Shown here piece by piece: positions 26,787-35,803 of a stretch of DNA of 64,000 nucleotides (positions are counted from its first letter, which is position 1; the number at the start of each line of letters is the position of its first letter). The notes beneath the pieces are model-generated. The model did no database searches, was not told the origin of the DNA, and saw only the letters and a program-made list of their open reading frames with translations. A program made the position numbers and the translations under genes. The stretch is from Arthrobacter sp. SLBN-112 (lineage in GTDB: Bacteria; Actinomycetota; Actinomycetes; Actinomycetales; Micrococcaceae): assembly GCF_030944625.1 (NCBI RefSeq), contig NZ_JAUSXY010000001.1, forward strand, positions 186,001 to 250,000, written 5' to 3'.

Positions 26787-26908
26787 GCTGGCTCCTCTGC
26801 TGAGTTTCGTCTGTGGGTGGATGACCCTCAAGTAGACCGCTTACGGCTTGGCACCATCCTAGCCATTCCCGGGCTGGCCGGGTGTTTCGGGTCACGGGTC
26901 GGTAATAC

Positions 26909-27583
26909 TCAGACGTGCTGGCCGAAGACGTGCCGGCGGACCCAGGCGTGCATTGCGATGGCGGCGGCGGAGGCGGCATTGATGGACCGGGTGGAACCAA
27001 ACTGCTCGATGGACAGGGTAGCGACGGCGGCCTGGTGGACTTCCGGAGTGAGGCCCGGCCCTTCCTGGCCGAAGACCAGGACGCAGTCCTTGGGCAGTTC
27101 GTAGGTTTCCAGGGGGACGGAGTCCGGGAAGATGTCGATCCCGATGATCGCCAGGCCCTCCCCCTGGGCCCACTGGACGAAATCCTCCACGGTGGGGTGG
27201 TGGCGGACGTGCTGGTAGCGGTCGGTGACCATGGCACCGCGGCGGTTCCACCGTCGTCGGCCGATGATGTGGACTTCTTTGGCGAGGAAAGCGTTGGCGG
27301 TGCGCACCACCGTGCCGATGTTGAGGTCGTGCTGCCAGTTTTCGATGGCCACATGGAAGTTGTGCCGCCGGGAGTCCAGCTCCGCCACGATCGCCTCGTG
27401 CTTCCAGTAGCGGTACTTGTCCAGCACGTTGCGGCGGTCGCCGTCCGCCAGGAGGTCGGGGTCCCAATGGTCGCCTTCGGGCAGTTCCCCCTCCCAGGGT
27501 CCGACGCCGACCTCCGCCTTGGCGGGTTCAGCCTCCCCGGGGTGGTGGTTGGGTTGGTCTGGATGGCCCGGCGTCTGGTTCAC
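26909..27583 (-). CDS. TrmH-family (SpoU) RNA 2'-O-methyltransferase
   Basis: The 224 residues include a SPOUT knot methyltransferase domain. Motif 1 is NIGTVVRTANAF, motif 2 VFGQEGPGL, motif 3 GSTRSINAASAAAIAMHAW. It transfers a methyl group from SAM to a tRNA or rRNA ribose; the target is not defined. The N-terminal 45 residues are acidic and Pro-rich. The frame starts at a GTG at 27583 whose ribosome site is poorly spaced, so the true start may be slightly downstream. Confidence 0.9.
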   Translation of the reverse strand: MNQTPGHPDQPNHHPGEAEPAKAEVGVGPWEGELPEGDHWDPDLLADGDRRNVLDKYRYWKHEAIVAELDSRRHNFHVAIENWQHDLNIGTVVRTANAFLAKEVHIIGRRRWNRRGAMVTDRYQHVRHHPTVEDFVQWAQGEGLAIIGIDIFPDSVPLETYELPKDCVLVFGQEGPGLTPEVHQAAVATLSIEQFGSTRSINAASAAAIAMHAWVRRHVFGQHV

Positions 27584-27635
27584 CCTTCAACACTAGACTG
27601 GACCACTGGAGCATTCATCACCGGTGGAGGTAGAC

Positions 27636-28466
27636 GTGGCAGAAGAAGACCAGGTAGCAGGAAACCCCGCGGTTTACCGCAACGGCCAGGAGATTGAATG
27701 CTGGCTGACGGACATGGACGGCGTCCTGGTCCACGAGAACCAGCCTATCCCGGGTGCTGCGGAGCTGATCCAGCGCTGGGTGGATACGTCCAGGCGTTTC
27801 CTGGTGCTCACCAACAATTCGATCTTCACACCGCGCGACCTCGCCGCCCGCCTGCGCTCCTCCGGCCTGGAGATCCCGGAGGAGAACATCTGGACCTCAG
27901 CGCTGGCCACGGCCCAGTTCCTGAAGGACCAGGTGGGCGGCTCGGAAACCGGCAACCGCGCCTACACGATCGGTGAGGCAGGACTGACGACGGCGCTGCA
28001 CGAGGCCGGCTTCATCCTCACCGACCAGAATCCGGACTTCGTGGTGCTTGGCGAGACGCGCACCTACAGTTTCGAGGCTATTACCACCGCCATCCGCCTG
28101 ATCCTGGCCGGGGCCCGGTTCATCGCCACCAACCCGGATGCCACCGGCCCGTCCAAGGACGGCCCGATGCCGGCTACCGGCGCTATTGCCGCCCTGATCA
28201 CCAAGGCCACCGGCCGCGAGCCCTACATTGTGGGCAAACCGAACCCCATGATGTTCCGTTCCGCCATGAACCAGATCGACGCCCACTCCGAGACCACCGC
28301 AATGATCGGTGACCGGATGGACACGGACATCATCGCCGGCATGGAGGCGGGCCTGCACACCGTCTTGGTACTCAGTGGCATCACGCATAAGGACGATATT
28401 GCCGCCTACCCGTTCCGGCCCAACCAGGTGCTGAACTCGGTGGCGGACCTGAAGAACCAGATTTAG
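27636..28466 (+). CDS. HAD-IIA family hydrolase (NagD-like phosphatase)
   Basis: The 276-residue protein has the HAD nucleophile motif WLTDMDGVLVHENQPIPG, motif II VLTNNSIFTPRDLA, the lysine region KPNPMMFRSA and motif III MIGDRMDTDIIAG. Members dephosphorylate small phosphoesters such as 2-phosphoglycolate or nucleotides; the substrate is not readable here. The GTG at 27636 is chosen because GGAGG precedes it with a five-base gap. It is convergent with the gene at 28463 (four-base overlap). Confidence 0.92.
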   Translation: MAEEDQVAGNPAVYRNGQEIECWLTDMDGVLVHENQPIPGAAELIQRWVDTSRRFLVLTNNSIFTPRDLAARLRSSGLEIPEENIWTSALATAQFLKDQVGGSETGNRAYTIGEAGLTTALHEAGFILTDQNPDFVVLGETRTYSFEAITTAIRLILAGARFIATNPDATGPSKDGPMPATGAIAALITKATGREPYIVGKPNPMMFRSAMNQIDAHSETTAMIGDRMDTDIIAGMEAGLHTVLVLSGITHKDDIAAYPFRPNQVLNSVADLKNQI

Positions 28467-29503
28467 AAGATACTCACCCGGGAGCCGCCCCGGGGCAACG
28501 GGAAGTACTCCTCCAGCAGCTCCGTCAGGAGGGGCCGGTAGATCTGCGGATTCCAGCCGGGGCTGGCGTGGGCCGGCGCGGCTCCTGTGGTCTGCAGTCC
28601 GCTGGAGACCATGTTGTCCTTGAAGGCCACCGCCCACGTCTCCGAAGCCGTCTCGTAGTCAACGGTCTGGTCCTTCGGGTTGCCGATGTAGGCCATTTTG
28701 GCCGTCCCGAGCTGCCCCGCGAACTGGCTGCCCTCGAAGTGGTAGATGTATGCCGACTCGGTTTGGATGAGCACGCTGGACGGGGCGATGGGCGAGAGTT
28801 GTTCGAGCGTCTGGTCCAGGATCTGGCGCCAGCTGCGTTCGTCCTTATGGATGATCCGCTCCCCGAGCTCGTACCCGCCGCGCAGGGTGGACGGGAACCT
28901 GAAGCCCCGCTCATACAGGAACACCACGCCGTCGAACCAGCTCTGGTCCAGGACGTCATGCGCACTGTAGGGGCTTGAGTCCAGCAGGATGAACTGCACC
29001 TGGATACCTTCCAGGGCGAGCAGCCGGGAGGCCACCTGGGTGGCCAGCATGCCGCCGAAGCTGTGGCCGTAGAAGAACAGCTTGGTGATTTTTTCCACCG
29101 CGATGTACTCGGAGATCGCGCTGACCACCTCGGTGACGTCCAGCCCCAGGTTGGAATAGCCGACGGCGGCGAGCCGGGCCCGCTTGTTCAGCGACCCGCG
29201 GAGGGTGTTGAGGATCCACTGGGCCTCTTCCCAGCTGGTTTTGTACCCGGGGAACAGGAACCAGCCGGCGTCCGGGTAGTAGGCGTCGGCGAAGTCATCC
29301 GCAACGGGCAGGATTTTTGTGGTTTGGCGCTGCGACTGCACTTCGCGGGTCAGCAGCATGTCCGCAGCAAGCAAACCGGAGGCCCCGGCACCGGCGAGGA
29401 ACGTCCGGCGCGAAAAGCGTTTGAGGGCAGCCGCTTCCGCCAGCAGCCGGGCTTGGGAGGCCCCGCGCCGGTTCTGCGGACCTGTCTCCCCCTCATACGG
29501 CAC
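28463..29503 (-). CDS. Tat-exported alpha/beta-hydrolase-like protein
   Basis: The protein has about 346 residues from the GTG at 29503. A twin-arginine signal (FSRRTFLAGAGASGLLAADM) lies near residue 33. The body resembles an alpha/beta hydrolase: nucleophile elbow YGHSFGGML and a preceding sheet (KLFFYGHS, VQFILLDSSPYSAHD). I cannot name the family. An acid and final His are not clear enough to assign, so it may be a lipase or thioesterase-like protein, or inactive. It is convergent with the HAD gene. The start is uncertain. Confidence 0.65.
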   Translation of the reverse strand: MPYEGETGPQNRRGASQARLLAEAAALKRFSRRTFLAGAGASGLLAADMLLTREVQSQRQTTKILPVADDFADAYYPDAGWFLFPGYKTSWEEAQWILNTLRGSLNKRARLAAVGYSNLGLDVTEVVSAISEYIAVEKITKLFFYGHSFGGMLATQVASRLLALEGIQVQFILLDSSPYSAHDVLDQSWFDGVVFLYERGFRFPSTLRGGYELGERIIHKDERSWRQILDQTLEQLSPIAPSSVLIQTESAYIYHFEGSQFAGQLGTAKMAYIGNPKDQTVDYETASETWAVAFKDNMVSSGLQTTGAAPAHASPGWNPQIYRPLLTELLEEYFPLPRGGSRVSIF

Positions 29504-29573
29504 ACCACTACCGTAAGCACACCTGCTGTAAACGCCGCAAGGAGCGGCATATAAGCACTCGGTGACGCACCGG

Positions 29574-30194
29574 TCAGCTTGCGGCCTGGCCCTCCGTGGC
29601 CGGGAACGGAGATTGGGGCTTTTGCTGCCGGCGGATGATCTCCAGGCCAATGTCGTTGTAGCGGCCCAGCAGGTCCGCGCCGTCGAACGCCTGCGGGTTA
29701 TCCAGCAACGCGAAGACCGAATCGCTGGCATTGAGCAGTTCTTCGTCCGAGTACTCGGCCAGCGGGCGGCCGTACAAGAGCTCGAAGAAGATCACCGGCA
29801 CTTGCGGCAGCCCCTCGGCAAAATCGCCGCCGGTGAACAGTCCTGTGACGTCCTCATCCATGAGGAGCGGTTGGCTGGTGGAAGGGTCTTCGGCGTTCCG
29901 GTCGTAATTGGCGGAAACGAGCTGGAGGGCAACCCCGGCGGAAGGAAGGCCCGGCAGGGAGTTGGTATCCATGGCATTAAGGTCACTGCGCAACCCGGAA
30001 AGTGCCGCTGATTCAATGAGGGCAGCCCGCGAAAGATCGACGCAGATGCGGCAGCGCAGGCCCATGTGCCGGACACGTCGAATGATATGGACGAGTTCCG
30101 CACGGGTGTCGTGGCGAAGGGTTCCCCGGACTTCAATCCGGACGATGTCAGCAGGGACATCCAGGTCAACAAGTGCGTCTAGGGCGCGGTCCAT
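29574..30194 (-). CDS. STAS-like domain protein of unknown function
   Basis: The protein has 206 residues. The first 90 resemble a STAS/anti-sigma-antagonist fold: VRIEVRGTLRHDTRAELVHI, CRICVDLSRAALIESAALSGL. The rest (FFELLYGRPLAEYSDEELL, SDSVFALLDNPQAFD) is not recognised. The ATG at 30194 has TGGAG six bases ahead. The adjacent GAF-ANTAR protein on the same strand suggests a signalling context, but no partner kinase is present. Confidence 0.65.
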   Translation of the reverse strand: MDRALDALVDLDVPADIVRIEVRGTLRHDTRAELVHIIRRVRHMGLRCRICVDLSRAALIESAALSGLRSDLNAMDTNSLPGLPSAGVALQLVSANYDRNAEDPSTSQPLLMDEDVTGLFTGGDFAEGLPQVPVIFFELLYGRPLAEYSDEELLNASDSVFALLDNPQAFDGADLLGRYNDIGLEIIRRQQKPQSPFPATEGQAAS

Positions 30195-30278
30195 AGGTAC
30201 TCCAAAAAGAGGTTCTATGGCCGACGGCTCAACCTCCGTTAGCTTAACCTCCAGGGGGAGCCGCGCACAAGCCGCCCC

Positions 30279-31052
30279 TCAGGCGCTCTGGCCCGGCCTG
30301 GCGTTGCCCGGCTCCTGGTAGTGGGTGTGCGCGCCTGTCCCACCGACGGACTCCACCAGGGACTTGGCGATGTCCCGCAGCTTGGTGTTGCTGTTGCTTG
30401 ACGCCTCCGTGAGGATTTCGACGGCGGCCGCCTGGCTGCAGCGGTTTTGTGCCATGACAATGCCGATGGCGATGTCGATGATGGTCCGCGATTCAAGGGT
30501 GGCGCGGAGGTTGGAGGCGCTGTCCGCGTGCAATGAGAACCTGACGGCGAGGCGCAGCGCCTGGGAGATCTCCCTGGTGAAGTCCCGCGCCCTGGCCGCT
30601 GCGTGGCCATCGAACTTATTCGGGACGTCGGAGTACAGGTTCAGGGCAGCCTTGGCCTCTCCCTGCAGGTTGAAAGGAAGCGAAAGCACTGAGCGCAGGC
30701 CGTGGGACGCAACCGCGGTGGCGTAGTCCGGGCCCCACCGGTCCTCCTGGAACAGGTCCGGAACGTAGACTTCACGTTCTTCCTTTGCCGCTGTAAGGCA
30801 CGGCCCCTGGGACAAGGAGTACTGGATTTCATCCACTTCCCGGGCCGACTCGCTGCTCCAGCCAATGGTGGCTGCCTTGCGGTCGCGGAGCAGCGTGATG
30901 CCGCACAGGGCGTCGTCGCCGTCGCCTGCCATCTGGTGGGCGGAAAAGCGCGCCAGTTCGTTGAGGAAGTCCTCAAAATCGGCGCTGTCCATGATCAGGT
31001 TCTGGACCTGGTCGGTAGCGCTCAGGGGTTGGGTTGGGGGGAGCAAGGGCAT
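30279..31052 (-). CDS. GAF and ANTAR domain protein
   Basis: The 257-residue regulator has a GAF sensor domain (GITLLRDRKAATIGWSSE to AALNLYSDVPNKFDG, about 45-160) and an ANTAR RNA-binding domain at the C-terminus (TIIDIAIGIVMAQNRCSQAAAVEILTEA by position). ANTAR proteins prevent transcription termination by binding paired hexanucleotide hairpins in nascent RNA. The ATG at 31052 follows GGAGA with short spacing; an in-frame start further up at 31127 is less likely. The signal sensed is unknown. Confidence 0.88.
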   Translation of the reverse strand: MPLLPPTQPLSATDQVQNLIMDSADFEDFLNELARFSAHQMAGDGDDALCGITLLRDRKAATIGWSSESAREVDEIQYSLSQGPCLTAAKEEREVYVPDLFQEDRWGPDYATAVASHGLRSVLSLPFNLQGEAKAALNLYSDVPNKFDGHAAARARDFTREISQALRLAVRFSLHADSASNLRATLESRTIIDIAIGIVMAQNRCSQAAAVEILTEASSNSNTKLRDIAKSLVESVGGTGAHTHYQEPGNARPGQSA

Positions 31053-31171
31053 GGTCTCCGGGGGATCTAGTCGTTTAACGCACATCATAGGCCAGCCCGA
31101 ACGGGCCGTCCAAGGGCCAAAGGGCACTCCTCTGTGAGTAACCCGCCCAAGCCCCGGGCCTGCGCCCGGCG

Positions 31172-31756
31172 CTAGGCGAGGCCCAGTTCGTCCTTGCCAA
31201 ACGCGAACAGGTAGGGAACGCCCGTCTCGGCCTCGATCTTTTCTTTGGCCCCGGTGTCCCGGTCAACGATGACGGCCACGGCCACCACGTTCCCCCCGGC
31301 CTTCCGCACGCCTTCCACTGCCGTCAGCGCAGATCCTCCGGTGGTGGACGTATCCTCCAGGACCAGCACCTTGCGTCCTTCAACGGAAGGCCCCTCCACC
31401 TGGCGGCCCATGCCATAGGACTTCTGGGCTTTGCGGACCACGAAAGCGTCAACGGGCCGGCCTGCGTCAACGGCGGCGTGCATCACGGCGGTACCGACAG
31501 GGTCTGCACCCATGGTGAGCCCGCCCGCGCACTCAAAGTCGATCCCGGCGTCGTCCGCCAAAGCCAACATCACCTGGCCCACCAGCTTGGAGGCTTCGTG
31601 GTGCAGCGTGATCCTTCGAAGGTCGATGTAGTAGTCAGCCTCTGCCCCGCTGGAAAGGATCACCTTGCCGCGGACAACGGCAAGCTCCTTGATCAGTTCG
31701 AGCAGTCGGGCGCGGGCAGCTGCAGCGTCAGGCGCAGTATGAGTGGGCGAAGTCAT
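31172..31756 (-). CDS. pyrE: Orotate phosphoribosyltransferase
   Basis: The 194-residue enzyme makes OMP from orotate and PRPP in pyrimidine synthesis. The PRPP-binding motif is VLVLEDTSTTGGSAL; GKVILSSGAEADYYIDLR and FVVRKAQKSYGMGRQVEG complete the active site. The ATG at 31756 starts the conserved protein; extension to 31789 would overlap the upstream gene. It stands apart from other pyr genes and ends near a short unrecognised gap. Confidence 0.94.
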   Translation of the reverse strand: MTSPTHTAPDAAAARARLLELIKELAVVRGKVILSSGAEADYYIDLRRITLHHEASKLVGQVMLALADDAGIDFECAGGLTMGADPVGTAVMHAAVDAGRPVDAFVVRKAQKSYGMGRQVEGPSVEGRKVLVLEDTSTTGGSALTAVEGVRKAGGNVVAVAVIVDRDTGAKEKIEAETGVPYLFAFGKDELGLA

Positions 31757-31766
31757 GGGCTCCAGT

Positions 31767-33056
31767 TTAGTGGGTGAGCGGACGGGCAAAGCCTGGCGCG
31801 TGCTCCGGGCGTGGACCGAAAGCGATGACCCGGGGCAGGAGCCGCCTCACCACCGGGTTGTGCCGCACAACAAAGAGCAGCACCTGCCGGAGCCTTGAGC
31901 TATTTCCCGCCGCATTCCCGGCTGCAGCGCCGGCCGGAAACTTACCGGCAAACAACGGAACGAACACCGCCCGGTGCATGATCCGCTGTACCGTCTGCAC
32001 CACCACCGTGGGCATCCAGCGGCGGCGCTGGACCGCCGCAAGGCTCTCGGTGCGCACGTTTCCACGGCGCAGGTCCGGCGCCAGCCGCGCTGCTGCTGCC
32101 ACGGCGTCCTGGATGGCCAGGTTGATCCCGACGCCGCCGGCCGGAGACATGGCATGCGCGGCGTCCCCGATGCACAAAAAACCGTCGGTGTACCAGCGGC
32201 GCAGGCGGTTCAGCCTGACATCCAGCCAGTGCAGGTCCTCAACGCTGCTGATCGAGCCGACGCGGTCCGCGAGGTCGGGGCGAAGTGCGGCGACACGTTG
32301 GCGGAACCGTTCCACGCCCTCGGCCCGGATCCTGGCATCCGCACCCTTGGGGGCGAGATATCCCATCTGGTAGTAGTCGGTGCGGTTCAGGGCAATCATG
32401 GCTTCCCGGTCACCGAACGCCGGTACCACCCCGGCCAACTCCCCCGCTTCGGAGCCGCGGCGCGGGAGCCTGAACCACCACACATCAAACGGCACCGGAT
32501 ACTCCTTCGGGGACAACCCCGCTGCCCGTCGCAGCGCCGAATGCCGGCCGTCCGCTGCCACCACCACGTCGGCGTGAAGAACCTGCTCGCCGCCCGCCCC
32601 GGCGTCGCCGGCGGCCCGGAAGCGCACCCCGGTGACGCGTCCGCCGTCGCCGAACACCAAACCCGTGGCTTCGCATTCCATCAGCAGCCTGAATGTCGGT
32701 TCGGCCTTGGCGGCGGACGCCAGGAAATCCAGGAAGTCCCACTGCGGCATCATGGCCACGTAGTTGTACGGGGGTTTCAAGGAGTCGAAGTCAGCCAGCG
32801 TGACCAGGCCGGCGCCCGGCACCGGGAACGCGACATTCCGCAGCCGGCTCTGCGGCAGGGCGCGGAATCCGGGGCCCAATCCCAGCTCGTCCATCAGCCG
32901 GATCGTGGAAGCATGCACTGTGTCACCGCGGAAATCCCGCAGGAAGTCACCGTGTTTCTCCAGGACTGCTACGTCAACCCCGGCCCTGGCGAGCAATAGG
33001 CCGAGCATCATTCCCGCCGGGCCGCCGCCCACCACCGCACACCCCGTCCGCTCCAT
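31767..33056 (-). CDS. FAD-dependent monooxygenase (PHBH-fold)
   Basis: This 429-residue flavoprotein has the N-terminal dinucleotide motif VVGGGPAGMMLGLLLARAG, the central DG motif VVVAADGRHSALRRAAGL and the FAD-ribityl motif CIGDAAHAMSPAGGVGIN. This is the p-hydroxybenzoate hydroxylase fold used on aromatic or polyketide substrates. The substrate is unknown and no catabolic cluster surrounds it. It is followed at 10 bases by pyrE and diverges from nadE. Confidence 0.9.
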   Translation of the reverse strand: MERTGCAVVGGGPAGMMLGLLLARAGVDVAVLEKHGDFLRDFRGDTVHASTIRLMDELGLGPGFRALPQSRLRNVAFPVPGAGLVTLADFDSLKPPYNYVAMMPQWDFLDFLASAAKAEPTFRLLMECEATGLVFGDGGRVTGVRFRAAGDAGAGGEQVLHADVVVAADGRHSALRRAAGLSPKEYPVPFDVWWFRLPRRGSEAGELAGVVPAFGDREAMIALNRTDYYQMGYLAPKGADARIRAEGVERFRQRVAALRPDLADRVGSISSVEDLHWLDVRLNRLRRWYTDGFLCIGDAAHAMSPAGGVGINLAIQDAVAAAARLAPDLRRGNVRTESLAAVQRRRWMPTVVVQTVQRIMHRAVFVPLFAGKFPAGAAAGNAAGNSSRLRQVLLFVVRHNPVVRRLLPRVIAFGPRPEHAPGFARPLTH

Positions 33057-33131
33057 GCAGTTACGCTACGCCGGGTGCAGCGTTCCCGGAACAGTTGAGG
33101 GTTGTTGACAGCGCTGGCTAGGCTGGACCAC

Positions 33132-33989
33132 ATGCGCGAACTCCAGGCCAAGATCATTGAAGAAATGGGCGTTCTGCCCCGGATCGACCCCGCAGGGGAG
33201 GTGCGCAAGCGCGTCACTTTCCTCAAGGAATACCTCAAGGCAACGCATACCAAGGGCTTCGTCCTGGGCATTTCCGGCGGCCTGGATTCCTCGCTGGCCG
33301 GACGGCTTGCGCAACTGGCGGTGGAGGAACTCCAGGCGGAGGGCGTGGAAGCGAATTTCGTGGCTGTCCGCCTGCCCTACGGCGTGCAGCACGATGAGGA
33401 GGACGCGCAGGCGGCCCTGGACTTCATCAAGGCCAAGACCGAGTGGACCTTCAACATCTCCGCAGCGGTGGACGGTTTCGAGGACGAGTTCGAAAAGACG
33501 GTGGGCTCGGAGATCTCCGACTTCCACAAGGGCAACACCAAGGCCCGTACCCGCATGATCGCCCAGTACGCCTTGGCAGGGGAATTCAACTACCTGGTCA
33601 TCGGCACCGACCACGGCGCCGAGTCCGTGACGGGCTTCTTCACCAAGTACGGCGACGGCGGGGCGGACATCCTGCCCCTGTTCGGCCTCAACAAGCGGCA
33701 GAACCGTGCCGTGCTGGCCGAGCTCGGAGCGCCGGCCCGCATCTGGGAGAAGGTGCCCACAGCCGACCTGCTCGATGACCGGCCTGGCCGCACTGACGAA
33801 GACGAACTTGGCATCAGCTACGACCAGATCGACGACTACCTCGAAGGACGCGACGTTCCGGAAGCGGTGGCCGAATCGATCGAACAGAAGTTCCTCCGCA
33901 CCCGCCACAAGCGCACCGTTCCGGTGACCATCTTCGACACCTGGTGGAAGGACCAGGGCCGCCCGGAGGGGCCCCGCGCCGGACTCTAG
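33132..33989 (+). CDS. nadE: NH3-dependent NAD synthetase
   Basis: The 285-residue enzyme adenylates and amidates nicotinate-adenine dinucleotide. The PP-loop is [18 protein letters not shown], followed by [35 protein letters not shown] and the C-terminal [12 protein letters not shown]. There is no glutaminase domain, so it uses free ammonia. The ATG at 33132 is the conserved start; an upstream in-frame start at 33102 is within the promoter region. Confidence 0.96.
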   Translation: MRELQAKIIEEMGVLPRIDPAGEVRKRVTFLKEYLKATHTKGFVLGISGGLDSSLAGRLAQLAVEELQAEGVEANFVAVRLPYGVQHDEEDAQAALDFIKAKTEWTFNISAAVDGFEDEFEKTVGSEISDFHKGNTKARTRMIAQYALAGEFNYLVIGTDHGAESVTGFFTKYGDGGADILPLFGLNKRQNRAVLAELGAPARIWEKVPTADLLDDRPGRTDEDELGISYDQIDDYLEGRDVPEAVAESIEQKFLRTRHKRTVPVTIFDTWWKDQGRPEGPRAGL

Positions 33990-34029
33990 GAGTGCCTGCC
34001 CGGCAGCTCAGTTTCGGGCCGTACAGCGC

Positions 34030-34070
34030 ACGACGGCGCGCCGCACCTTCGAGGGGCGGCGCGCCGTCGT
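34030..34070. terminator. GC-rich hairpin between nadE and the IclR gene
   Basis: A perfect 15-bp stem (34030-34044 with 34056-34070) with an 11-base loop lies between convergent genes. It has no T tract, so it may act as a bidirectional transcription block or protect 3' ends. Confidence 0.7.
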
Positions 34071-34095
34071 CGTTCGCGGCCCAGCCCGGCCCGGC

Positions 34096-34893
34096 TTAGC
34101 GGGTACGCCGCCTGCCCTCCGCACCCCCGCCCAGCTGCTGCGTAATCCGGTGCGCCTCCGCCATCAGGAGGCCACCCAGTTCGTCTTGCCGTTCCGGCTT
34201 GAAGCGCGGCTCGATGCCGGTCAATGACAAGGCCCAGGCCGGCTTCCCGGAAGGGTCGAACACCGCAGCGCCCATCCCCCAGCTTCCTTCCAGGACCAGC
34301 CCGGGGTTCACCGAGTAGCCGGCCAGCCGTGTGCGGGCGAGGTTTTCCCGGACCAAGGCGGCTGTATGGTTCGCGGCAAATGCCCCCGCATGGTCGGCCC
34401 AGCGGCCCAACAACTGCTCCTGCTCTTGTTCCGGCAGGAAGGCCAGGATGGCAGTCCCGGCTGACGCAACCCCCAGCGGGAACCGCACGCCCTCATGCAG
34501 GACGAAGGAGCGTACGGGGAAGCTTCCCTCCTCGCGCAGCAGGCAGACCGTCTCGGCGCCGCGGCGGATCGAAAAGAACGCGCTCTCCCCCGTGGCCTCG
34601 GCAAGCCGTCGAAGGCTGGGCCGGGCGATGTCCTCCATGGGAAACCGTGCGGCGGCCACCGACCCCATGAGCAGGACCTCCGGGCCAAGTACCCAGTTGC
34701 CGGTGGCAGGATCGTGGTCCAGCAAGCCTTCGGCGGCGAGGGACGAAAGGAGCCGGTGGACCGTGGGGCGGGTGAGCCCCGATTCGCGGACCAGCCCCGC
34801 CAGCGGCATGCCCTCCGCGCTCCGGCCCACCAGCCGCAGCAGTCCGGCAATCCGCGTCACCACCTGGGCGCCCTGCACTGGCATCGCGGTCAC
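34096..34893 (-). CDS. IclR-family transcriptional regulator
   Basis: The 265-residue regulator has an N-terminal winged HTH (LAGLVRESGLTRPTVHRLLSSLAAEGLL) and a C-terminal effector domain (ETVCLLREEGSFPVRSF, GVRFPLGVASAGTAILAFLP, GYSVNPGLVLEGSWGMGAAV). The GTG at 34893 follows GGAGGG with a short gap. It is divergent from the 3-oxoacid CoA-transferase operon, and GTCCAC-containing repeats lie in the shared 165-base gap, so it very likely controls that operon. The effector would be a ketoacid or aromatic-derived acid. Confidence 0.92.
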   Translation of the reverse strand: MTAMPVQGAQVVTRIAGLLRLVGRSAEGMPLAGLVRESGLTRPTVHRLLSSLAAEGLLDHDPATGNWVLGPEVLLMGSVAAARFPMEDIARPSLRRLAEATGESAFFSIRRGAETVCLLREEGSFPVRSFVLHEGVRFPLGVASAGTAILAFLPEQEQEQLLGRWADHAGAFAANHTAALVRENLARTRLAGYSVNPGLVLEGSWGMGAAVFDPSGKPAWALSLTGIEPRFKPERQDELGGLLMAEAHRITQQLGGGAEGRRRTR

Positions 34894-34907
34894 AAGCCCT
34901 CCTAAAT

Positions 34908-34950
34908 GTCCACACTATGGATACATAAAAGCCTACCGTCCACACTGTAG
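34908..34950. promoter_or_regulatory. Two GTCCACACT repeats in the IclR-operon gap
   Basis: GTCCACACTATGGATAC (34908-34924, roughly palindromic) and GTCCACACTGTAG (34938-34950) are 30 bases apart, about three helical turns. They lie next to the IclR start codon and fit autoregulation. Confidence 0.6.
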
Positions 34951-35015
34951 TTATTGAATATTGCGTCCTTGACAGGCTCCTCAGGGCGCCCGTAGTCTCC
35001 AGAATCAGATCCAGC

Positions 35016-35030
35016 GTCCACAAAGTGGAC
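35016..35030. promoter_or_regulatory. Palindromic IclR-type operator before the CoA-transferase operon
   Basis: GTCCACAAAGTGGAC is a perfect 6-3-6 palindrome sharing the GTCCACA half-site with the two upstream repeats. It lies 29 bases before the scoA start codon, where binding would block or activate the operon promoter. Confidence 0.7.
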
Positions 35031-35058
35031 GCCTTACCGTGCTCAACGAGGAGACGTC

Positions 35059-35790
35059 ATGAACAAACTCCAGCCTTCTGCCACCGCAGCCCTGGAGGGC
35101 GCGCTGCAGGACGGAATGACCCTCGCCGTCGGCGGTTTCGGCCTCAGCGGCATTCCCGCTGACCTGATTGAAGCCGTGCGCGACTCCGGCGTGCGGGACC
35201 TGACCGTCGTCTCGAACAACATGGGCGTGGACGGCAAGGGCTTGGGCGTCCTAATCGAGGCCGGCCAGGTCCGCAAGGTCATCGCCTCTTACCTCGGCGA
35301 AAACAAGCTCTTCGCGGAGCAGTACCTCGCCGGGAAACTCGAGGTTGAGTTCACTCCGCAGGGAACACTGGCGGAACGCCTCCGCGCCGCCGGGGCCGGC
35401 ATCCCCGCGTTCTATACCAAGACCGGCGTGGGCACCCTGGTGGCCGAGGGCAAGCCGCACGAGGTGTTCGACGGCGAAACGTACGTCCAGGAGCGAGCCA
35501 TCAAGGCCGACGTCGCACTGGTCCACGCCCACACCGCGGACACGGACGGCAACCTCACGTACCGCTTCACTGCCCGGAACTTCAACCCGGTGGTGGCCAC
35601 CGCGGGAGTCCTCACCATCGCCGAGGCCGAGGTCATCGTCAACCCCGGCGAACTGGACCCGAACCACATCGTCACCCCCGGCGTCTTTGTCCAGCGGCTG
35701 GTTCAGGCCACGGCCAGGGTGAAGGACATCGAGCAGCGGACCGTACGGCAGCGCACCGTGGCAGCCGATGCCGAAGCGCTGGCCGTCTGA
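35059..35790 (+). CDS. 3-oxoacid CoA-transferase subunit A
   Basis: The 243-residue alpha subunit has the type I CoA-transferase pattern GMTLAVGGFGLSGIPADLI, VVSNNMGVDGKGLGVL and FYTKTGVGTLVAEGKPHEVF. With subunit B two genes on it moves CoA from succinyl- or acetyl-CoA to a 3-oxoacid such as acetoacetate or 3-oxoadipate. The ATG at 35059 follows GAGGAG. It is the first gene of the IclR-controlled operon. Confidence 0.93.
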   Translation: MNKLQPSATAALEGALQDGMTLAVGGFGLSGIPADLIEAVRDSGVRDLTVVSNNMGVDGKGLGVLIEAGQVRKVIASYLGENKLFAEQYLAGKLEVEFTPQGTLAERLRAAGAGIPAFYTKTGVGTLVAEGKPHEVFDGETYVQERAIKADVALVHAHTADTDGNLTYRFTARNFNPVVATAGVLTIAEAEVIVNPGELDPNHIVTPGVFVQRLVQATARVKDIEQRTVRQRTVAADAEALAV

Positions 35791-35803
35791 GCCGGGGCCT
35801 GAG